A stretch of 64,000 nucleotides of DNA from Bryobacterales bacterium (GTDB lineage: Bacteria > Acidobacteriota > Terriglobia > Bryobacterales > Bryobacteraceae). The position numbers were made by a program, and so were the translations under genes. Of the stretch, positions 58,354 through 64,000 are shown one piece after another. Where the stretch lies: contig PLOR01000080.1 of the NCBI GenBank assembly GCA_003142185.1, positions 1 through 64,000 of the forward strand. The letters are read 5' to 3'. Under the pieces are notes generated by a model that was given only the letters and a program-made list of their open reading frames with translations, was not told the DNA's origin and ran no database searches. How positions within the stretch are numbered: position 1 is the first letter of the stretch; every line of letters starts with the position of its first letter.

Positions 58354-58502
58354 AGCGAAACGAGTATATACCGTGCAGCGCCTATCCGGGTGCCCGTCGA
58401 TGGCAAACTTGCAAACCGTTCGGCGAAGATAGTAGCCTGTCGAGTGCGTGGCGGCCGCGAGAAATGCCGGCAGCGAATGCCTGTGTCGCCGGGAAAGAGC
58501 CC

Positions 58503-59336
58503 GTGCAGAGTTTGGTACACCCTCTGGTGGTCACACTGATGGTCGCCGCGGCAGCCTCGCTGGGTGCGCAGGAACCGCCTCCGCCGGAGCCGGGCGGCCG
58601 TGGAGGGCGCGGCGCGGCAATTCGGGACTTCCTCGGGCTGGGCGCCGCGCCGGACGCGGCTGCAGCCGAGCGCGGCGGCAAGCTGTACCAGCCGAATTGC
58701 GCGTTCTGCCACGGCGAGAGAGCCACCGGCGCCGATGGTCCCGACCTGGTGCGCTCGACCGTGGTCCTGCACGATGAAAAGGGCGACCTGATCGGGCCTG
58801 TGCTACTGAAAGGGCGGGCCGATAAAGGCATGCCGGCATTTTCCACGCTGACCGAAGGCCAATTGCGCGACATCGCCGAATTCCTGCATCTGAAAGTGGA
58901 GCTCGCCGCCAACCGCGGCACCTATCACACGCTTAACGTCGTCACTGGGGACGCGAAAAAGGGCGAAGCGTATTTCAACGGCGCCGGCGGCTGCAACGCC
59001 TGCCATTCGCCCACCGGCGACCTGGCACATGTCGCCAGCCGTTATCCGCCGGAGGTGCTACAGAACCGCTTTCTGTGGCCGGGCGGTTTTGGCTCGGGTG
59101 TTCGCAGAGTGACCGTGACGCTGCCCGATGGCGAGACGTTTTCCGGAACACCAAAGCGCCTCGACGATTTCACTGTCTCGCTCACCGACGCATCCGGCAA
59201 TTACCATTCCTGGCAGCGCAGCAACGGTGTCCAAGTGGCTTTGGAAGACCGCCTGGCGGCGCACAGGCAGCTACTCGGCAAATATACGGACGCCGACATT
59301 CATAACCTCACCGCGTACCTGGTGACGCTGCGATGA
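58503..59336 (+). CDS. secreted di-heme cytochrome c
   Basis: About 277 aa from GTG 58503, which begins directly at the signal peptide (VHPLVVTLMVAAAASLGAQ); ATG 58464 is an alternative. Two heme-binding motifs are present: NCAFCHGERATGADGPDL (CAFCH) and GGCNACHSPTGDLAHV (CNACH), with Met ligands likely in DKGMPAFSTL and a later strand. A C-terminal region (RVTVTLPDGETFSGTPKRLD) is beta-rich. It is the first gene of a three-gene operon with two PQQ dehydrogenases and probably accepts their electrons. Confidence 0.88.
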   Translation: MQSLVHPLVVTLMVAAAASLGAQEPPPPEPGGRGGRGAAIRDFLGLGAAPDAAAAERGGKLYQPNCAFCHGERATGADGPDLVRSTVVLHDEKGDLIGPVLLKGRADKGMPAFSTLTEGQLRDIAEFLHLKVELAANRGTYHTLNVVTGDAKKGEAYFNGAGGCNACHSPTGDLAHVASRYPPEVLQNRFLWPGGFGSGVRRVTVTLPDGETFSGTPKRLDDFTVSLTDASGNYHSWQRSNGVQVALEDRLAAHRQLLGKYTDADIHNLTAYLVTLR

Positions 59337-61063
59337 GCGCGGGGCTAGAGTCCTGGGATGAACCGGTTGACAGGCGGAAGCGCCTGTCCCACATCCCTTC
59401 GACGGCAAGGTGGGGCAGACGTTTCCGTCTGTCAACCGCGCGGTCTGCGCGACTTCGTCGCACCTTCCTGCTTACGGCGTTCGCGCTGCTTCTGCAATTC
59501 GTGGCCGCGCAGGGCCTCGATCCCAAGGCGCTCAGTCTCTTCAACCCGCCCGCGGACGCCTGGCCGACCTATAACGGCGACTATTCGGGGCGCCGGTACA
59601 GCCCGCTCCGGCAGATCGACGCTTCCAATCTCGGCTCGCTCGGGATCGCGTGGATGTATCGCATCTCTGGCGTTGGCCCGCTGCGCGGCGTAGGCAGCCC
59701 GGTGATCAAGTCTACTCCCCTGATGGCGAATGGCGTCCTGTATTTCACCATTCCCGACCACGTGTTCGCGCTGAACGCGCGCTCGGGCGAACTCATCTGG
59801 CAGTTCGACTGGGAGGATCACGGCGGCCACCTGGTGGGCAATCGCGGCGTGGGGATGTACGGCCAATGGCTCTATTTTCTGGGGCCGGACGGTTGGTTCA
59901 TTTCGCTCGACGCCGCCACCGGCAAGGAACGCTGGCGCAAGAAGGTGGCTGATGAGAAGCTGCAATACTTCACCACCATGGCTCCGCTGGTGGTGAAGAA
60001 CCACGTGCTGGTCGGCGTGAGCGGCGACGCAATGGATGTGCGCGGATACCTGGAAGCGCACGATCCGGAAACCGGCGACCTGCAATGGCGCTGGTGGACG
60101 GAACCGGAGAAGCCGGGCGACCCGGGTTCGGAAACCTGGCCCAACCAGGCCGCCATGGATCACGGCGGTGGCATGACTTGGCTGCCGGGCACTTACGATC
60201 CGCAACTGAACCTGTTGTACTGGGGCACCGGCAACGCCAACCCGGTTTACGCGGGCCAGAGCCGCAGAGGCGCCAACCTGTGGACCGCATCGATCGTGGC
60301 GCTCAACCCCGACACAGGCAAGCTGGCTTGGTGGTTCCAGGCTTCGCCACACGATACGCACGACTGGGACAACGTGGAAACACCGGTGCTGTTCGATGCG
60401 GCGATCGACGGCCAGCCGCGTAAGCTGCTGGCGCAAGCGGCGCGCTGCGGATACTTCTTCGTGCTCGACCGGACTAACGGCAGGAACCTGGTTTCCAAAG
60501 GATTCACCGGCGTCAATTGGTCGAAGGGCGTCGACGCCAAAGGGCAGCCCATCCCGGATCCCGCCAAGGAGCCGAAGGTGGATGGATCGCTGATCGACAT
60601 TCCGGCAGGCGGCGGCACGAATTGGCCGGCGCCCAGTTACGATCCCGACACGGGTCTATTCTACGTCAACGCCTCGCGCGGCTACAGCATCGCCTATCTC
60701 ACCGACACGGACCCGAAGCCGGAAGGATACGGCGGACGCGGCGGCGCTCTGACGAGCGAGGCCGTGCTGGAGGCGCTGGACATCGGGACGGGCGACATTC
60801 GCTGGAGTCACACTTATCCCAGCGGCGGGTTTGCCACCGCCGGCCCCGGCATCCTCACGACGGCCGGCAAAGTGCTGTTCACCGGCGACCTGGCACAGAA
60901 CCTGATTGCCTACGACCCGGCGGCGGGAACCATCCTCTGGCATTTCACCCTGCCGCAGAATGTGAGTAACGGGCCTTCCACCTGGATGCTGGATGGCCGG
61001 CAATACCTGATCGTTGGCGCGGGCGACACGCTTTTCGCCTTCGCGCCGGCCGGAGCGAAATGA
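59333..61063 (+). CDS. PQQ-dependent dehydrogenase with repeat-encoded N-terminus
   Basis: 576 aa; the ATG overlaps the cytochrome stop. The first about 40 residues are translated from a hairpin repeat (WDEPVDRRKRLSHIPSTARW). The signal-like helix FLLTAFALLLQFVAAQ follows, with no other start codon before it. The eight-bladed quinoprotein core has DAWPTYNGDYSGRRYSPLRQ, LYWGTGNANPVYAG (metal-ligand Asn) and SPHDTHDWDN, where the last Asp is catalytic. The residue two positions after it is Val, not the extra Asp of lanthanide enzymes, so calcium use is likelier. No vicinal Cys pair is present. Substrate probably an alcohol. Confidence 0.88.
   Translation: MSAGLESWDEPVDRRKRLSHIPSTARWGRRFRLSTARSARLRRTFLLTAFALLLQFVAAQGLDPKALSLFNPPADAWPTYNGDYSGRRYSPLRQIDASNLGSLGIAWMYRISGVGPLRGVGSPVIKSTPLMANGVLYFTIPDHVFALNARSGELIWQFDWEDHGGHLVGNRGVGMYGQWLYFLGPDGWFISLDAATGKERWRKKVADEKLQYFTTMAPLVVKNHVLVGVSGDAMDVRGYLEAHDPETGDLQWRWWTEPEKPGDPGSETWPNQAAMDHGGGMTWLPGTYDPQLNLLYWGTGNANPVYAGQSRRGANLWTASIVALNPDTGKLAWWFQASPHDTHDWDNVETPVLFDAAIDGQPRKLLAQAARCGYFFVLDRTNGRNLVSKGFTGVNWSKGVDAKGQPIPDPAKEPKVDGSLIDIPAGGGTNWPAPSYDPDTGLFYVNASRGYSIAYLTDTDPKPEGYGGRGGALTSEAVLEALDIGTGDIRWSHTYPSGGFATAGPGILTTAGKVLFTGDLAQNLIAYDPAAGTILWHFTLPQNVSNGPSTWMLDGRQYLIVGAGDTLFAFAPAGAK
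59350..59440. repeat. hairpin repeat inside the first PQQ dehydrogenase gene
   Basis: GACAGGCGGAAGCGCCTGTC and GGGGCAGACGTTTCCGTCTG are two palindromic units in a row, like those at 38630-38745 and 52495-52618, but here in the translated 5' part of a gene. Confidence 0.75.
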
Positions 61064-62991
61064 GAATCGGGATACCGCTGGCCGCTGCCGCGTGCGCCCT
61101 CTGGCTGGCCGCGCAACAGGACACGCCCGAGGCGCAGAAGAACCCGCTGGCCGGCGATAACGCGGCCATCGCAGGCGGGCGGGCCTTGTTCCAGCAAGCC
61201 TGCCAGGCTTGCCACGGAGATGAAGCGCGCGGCGACCGTGCGCCGGCGCTCACGGGCGTCTTGCGCCGCGGCAGCGCCGATGGCGAGATCTTCGTCAACA
61301 TCCGCACCGGCATTCGCGGCAGCCAGATGCCTCCCTTCGCAAAGCTCAGCGCGGATGAGGTGTGGCAACTGGTGTCGTATTTGCGCAGCCTGGGCGCTCC
61401 GCCGCCCAGCTCCGACACGAATCGGCCGGCCAACGTCACCGCAGTGACGTTTGAGCGGCTCCGCCGCGCCGCGGCCGAGCCGCGGAACTGGCTCACGTAT
61501 TGGGGCGATTACTCCGGTCGGCACTATTCGCCGCTGCGCCAGATCGAGACTGCCAACGTGCACCTCCTTCAGGCGCAGTGGGCGCTGCAACTGCCGGGCG
61601 ATTCGATCATCGAGGCGGTTCCCGTGGTGGTGGATGGCGTGATGTTCATCACGCGGCCGCCGGGAGAAGTGATGGCGCTCGACGCCGCTACCGGCCGGCG
61701 CATTTGGAGCTACCAGCGGGCACAGAAAAAAGTTAACCCTTACGAGAGCAACCGCGTGAACCGCGGCGTGGCCGTGCTGGGTCAACGAATCTACTTCGGA
61801 ACGCTGGATGCGGCGCTGGTGGCGCTCGATGCCCGCACCGGCAAACCGCTTTGGGAGACGCAGGTCGCCGATACGCTCGAAGGCTACAGCATTACGTCCG
61901 CGCCGCTGGCGATCGGCGGCAAGATTATCACCGGCGTGGCGGGCGGCGAGTACGGGATTCGCGGCTTCATCGATGCTTACGACGCGGCCACCGGAAAGCG
62001 GCTGTGGCGCTTCTACACCGCGCCCGGTCCGGACGAATTCGGCAACGACACCTGGGCGGGCGATAGCTGGCAGCGCGGCGGCTCTCCTACGTGGCTGACC
62101 GGCAGCTACGATCCGGAACTCGATACCATTTATTGGCCCGTCGGGAATCCCGGGCCCGATGCCAACGGCGACGTTCGCCGCGGCGACAACTTGTTCTCCT
62201 GCTCCGTGGTTGCGCTCGACGCGGCCACCGGCCAGCGAAAATGGCACTACCAGTTCACGCCGAACGACACGCACGACTGGGACTCGACCGAAGCCCTGGT
62301 GCTGGTGGACCGCGTCTGGCACGGCCGGCGTCGCGCACTGCTGCTGCACGCCGACCGCAACGGCGTTTTTTATGTGCTGGACCGCGCCAGCGGCAAGTTC
62401 CTCTCGGCCACGCCGTATGTGCGCGTGTCATGGGTGAGCGGCTGGGACCGCGCCGGCCGCCCCATCGCCAAACCTGGCTGGCGCGCCACGCCAGAGGGAG
62501 CCATCGTCTTCCCCGCCCTGATTGGCGGCACCAATTTTCAGGCGCCATCTTACAGCCCGCTGACCGGATGGATGTACGTGGCGTATCACGATGGCGGCGG
62601 CTGGTTTTCCTCCGGGCCGGCGCCTTTCGAACACGGCCGCCAATATTGGGGCAGCGGCGGCGCTGGCCCGTTTGAAGGCGCGCCGCCCGGCACGCGGGAT
62701 TCGCAGGGCATCGCGGCCCTCGACCCCGAAACCGGCGCAGTCCAATGGAAGCACGAATTCGCCAGTGTTTCGTTGCAGGCCGGCGTGCTGGCAACCGCCG
62801 GCGGAGTGGTATTCGCCGGCTCGGCGGACGGAGATTTCCTGGCGCTCGATGCGCACAGCGGCAGCGAGCTATGGCATTTCAACGCAGGCGCGGAGGTCAC
62901 CTCTTCGCCGATGAGTTACGCGGCCGATGGCCGCCAGTACGTGTCCATCTCGTCCGCCGGCGTGCTGTATAGTTTCGCACTGCCGCGGTAA
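61060..62991 (+). CDS. PQQ-dependent dehydrogenase with an N-terminal cytochrome c domain
   Basis: 643 aa, overlapping the previous gene by ATGA. A signal peptide (IPLAAAACALWLAAQQ) is followed by a cytochrome c domain (QQACQACHGDEARGDRAPAL; CQACH, distal Met in SQMPPFAKL) at residues about 35-115. Residues 140-640 are a quinoprotein propeller: NWLTYWGDYSGRHYSPLRQI, GNPGPDANGDVRRGDNLFSC, and NDTHDWDSTEAL with the catalytic Asp. The position two after that Asp is Thr, so it is not of the lanthanide type. The heme domain is N-terminal, the reverse of the common C-terminal fusion in quinohemoprotein alcohol dehydrogenases. Confidence 0.9.
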   Translation: MRIGIPLAAAACALWLAAQQDTPEAQKNPLAGDNAAIAGGRALFQQACQACHGDEARGDRAPALTGVLRRGSADGEIFVNIRTGIRGSQMPPFAKLSADEVWQLVSYLRSLGAPPPSSDTNRPANVTAVTFERLRRAAAEPRNWLTYWGDYSGRHYSPLRQIETANVHLLQAQWALQLPGDSIIEAVPVVVDGVMFITRPPGEVMALDAATGRRIWSYQRAQKKVNPYESNRVNRGVAVLGQRIYFGTLDAALVALDARTGKPLWETQVADTLEGYSITSAPLAIGGKIITGVAGGEYGIRGFIDAYDAATGKRLWRFYTAPGPDEFGNDTWAGDSWQRGGSPTWLTGSYDPELDTIYWPVGNPGPDANGDVRRGDNLFSCSVVALDAATGQRKWHYQFTPNDTHDWDSTEALVLVDRVWHGRRRALLLHADRNGVFYVLDRASGKFLSATPYVRVSWVSGWDRAGRPIAKPGWRATPEGAIVFPALIGGTNFQAPSYSPLTGWMYVAYHDGGGWFSSGPAPFEHGRQYWGSGGAGPFEGAPPGTRDSQGIAALDPETGAVQWKHEFASVSLQAGVLATAGGVVFAGSADGDFLALDAHSGSELWHFNAGAEVTSSPMSYAADGRQYVSISSAGVLYSFALPR

Positions 62992-63038
62992 GGGGGCGAG
63001 CCGGTCTCCGATCTCCGCGTGCGCTTCGGTGAAGTGAG

Positions 63039-64000
63039 TTACCAGATGTGCACGCGTGCTTCGGGCGCCACGTAAAGCTCGTCACCCGGCTTCACGCCGA
63101 ACGCGTCGTACCATGCGTCGACGTTGCGCACCACGCCGTTGACGCGGAACTGGCGCGGAGAATGCGGATCGCTCACCACCTGCCGGCGCACGTAATCGTC
63201 TGTCACCTTGCCGCGCCAGGCCTGCGCCCAACCGAGGAAAACCCGCTGATCGCCCGTGAGCCCGTCGATCACCGGCGCCGGTTTGCCGCCCAGCGACGCG
63301 TGATAGGCATCGAGCGCGAGCGTGATGCCGCCCAGATCGGCGATGTTCTCGCCCATGGTGAGATCGCCGTTCACGTGCACGCCGGGCAGCGGCTGGAACG
63401 CGGAATACTGCACTCCCAGCATTTTGGAGCGCGCTTCGAATTTCGTCGCGTCTTCCTTCGTCCACCAGTCGCGCAGAGCGCCCGCGGCATCGATCTTGCG
63501 GCCCTGATCGTCGAATCCGTGAGTAAGTTCATGGCCGATCACTCCGCCGATGGCGCCGTAATTGATGGCGGGGTCCGCATTTGCATCGAACATCGGCGCT
63601 TGCAGAATGCCAACCGGGAACACGATGTCGCGAAGCGAGCCGTTATAGGCGTCGTTGGTTTGCGGCGTCATACTCCAATCGCTGCGGTCCACCGGGCCAA
63701 ACAGACGGCCCGAATAGAACGCCCAGTCCGCGGCGCCCGCGCGGCGCACGTCCCCCACCAGATCGTCGTCGGTGATGAGAAGCTTGGAATAATCGCGCGG
63801 GTGATCGGGGCCAGCGACCTTGATGGTGTAGGTGTCGAGCTTCTGCAGCGCCTCGGGTTTCGTTTTCGGTCCCATCCAGTCGAGTTTTTCGAGGCGCGCA
63901 CGATAGGCAGCTTTCAAACTGGCCACCAGCGCCTCGATTTTGGCTTTCGCGTCAGGGCCGAAATATTTCGCGTTGTAAAGCTGGCCCACGCCAAAGCCTA
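63039..64000 (-). CDS. M13 family metallopeptidase, C-terminal part (cut by window end)
   Basis: The frame runs off the right edge of the window. GGVIGHELTHGFDDQGRKID holds the zinc HExxH site, and TMGENIADLGGITLALDAYH supplies the third ligand Glu in the ENxAD motif. YDAFGVKPGDELYVAPEARV and the C-terminal HIW are typical of neprilysin-like M13 enzymes. It is a zinc endopeptidase, usually exported. The N-terminal half and any signal peptide lie outside the window. Confidence 0.92.
   Translation of the reverse strand, partial: GFGVGQLYNAKYFGPDAKAKIEALVASLKAAYRARLEKLDWMGPKTKPEALQKLDTYTIKVAGPDHPRDYSKLLITDDDLVGDVRRAGAADWAFYSGRLFGPVDRSDWSMTPQTNDAYNGSLRDIVFPVGILQAPMFDANADPAINYGAIGGVIGHELTHGFDDQGRKIDAAGALRDWWTKEDATKFEARSKMLGVQYSAFQPLPGVHVNGDLTMGENIADLGGITLALDAYHASLGGKPAPVIDGLTGDQRVFLGWAQAWRGKVTDDYVRRQVVSDPHSPRQFRVNGVVRNVDAWYDAFGVKPGDELYVAPEARVHIW

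Noticed and set aside
60340-62290. Lanthanide-dependent (XoxF-type) dehydrogenases
   Set aside because: The residue two after the catalytic Asp is Val (first enzyme) or Thr (second), not the Asp expected for lanthanide coordination.

Overview
The window looks like a chromosomal segment of an Acidobacteriota genome close to Solibacter/Bryobacter (Bryobacterales). The basis is high GC, secreted proteins ending in the TIGR03437 'Solibacter C-terminal' type domain, several PQQ-type and YVTN-type propellers, a DUF5818-like secreted protein, and short intergenic hairpin repeats. This is recognition by eye; no database search was run.

Layout. (1) 0-1.2 kb: a minus-strand group with an 82-aa protein, a DUF2934 protein and a receiver domain that lacks its phospho-acceptor Asp. 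(2) 1.44-1.73 kb: a non-coding element with 26-bp terminal inverted repeats, immediately before a copper module (YHS protein, Met-rich periplasmic protein, CopA ATPase; 1.8-4.7 kb). (3) 4.8-12.6 kb: a complete N-type F1Fo ATPase operon (atpDCQRBEFAG), flanked by remnants of phosphoketolase upstream and of rpiB, ppk2 and an Xre-type regulator downstream. (4) 12.6-15.2 kb: a secreted propeller gene divergent from an ECF sigma factor/NrsF-type anti-sigma pair. (5) 16-27.3 kb: a histidine kinase and sigma-54 activator, a NosL-like protein, small secreted proteins and a cusCBA-type copper/silver efflux operon on the minus strand, with a near-consensus sigma-54 promoter in front of it. (6) 28-33.1 kb: housekeeping genes: a TrmJ-like methyltransferase, rplM-rpsI, and rpsB-tsf-pyrH-frr ending in a clear terminator. 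(7) 33.5-38 kb: a tightly packed minus-strand set (aminotransferase, methyltransferase, YraN, galT, propeller). (8) 38-50.5 kb: DUF1810, then large secreted repeat proteins with cohesin-like, Ig-like and IPT/TIG domains, two of which contain 285-bp tandem repeats. (9) 50.6-55.2 kb: methyltransferase, ribokinase, tRNA-Sec (selC), asnS, and a peroxiredoxin/DsbA-like pair. (10) 55.2-64 kb: a secreted propeller, a Tat-exported TIM-barrel protein, a cytochrome c plus two PQQ-dehydrogenase operon, and the C-terminal part of an M13 peptidase.

The most notable points are: the N-ATPase operon kept intact while its former neighbours decayed; Lys/Pro/Glu-rich tails on three different N-ATPase subunits; the sigma-54 promoter joining the two-component system to cusCBA; intergenic hairpin repeats that now encode protein N-termini; a tRNA for selenocysteine; and a cluster of large cohesin-like/Ig-like surface proteins.
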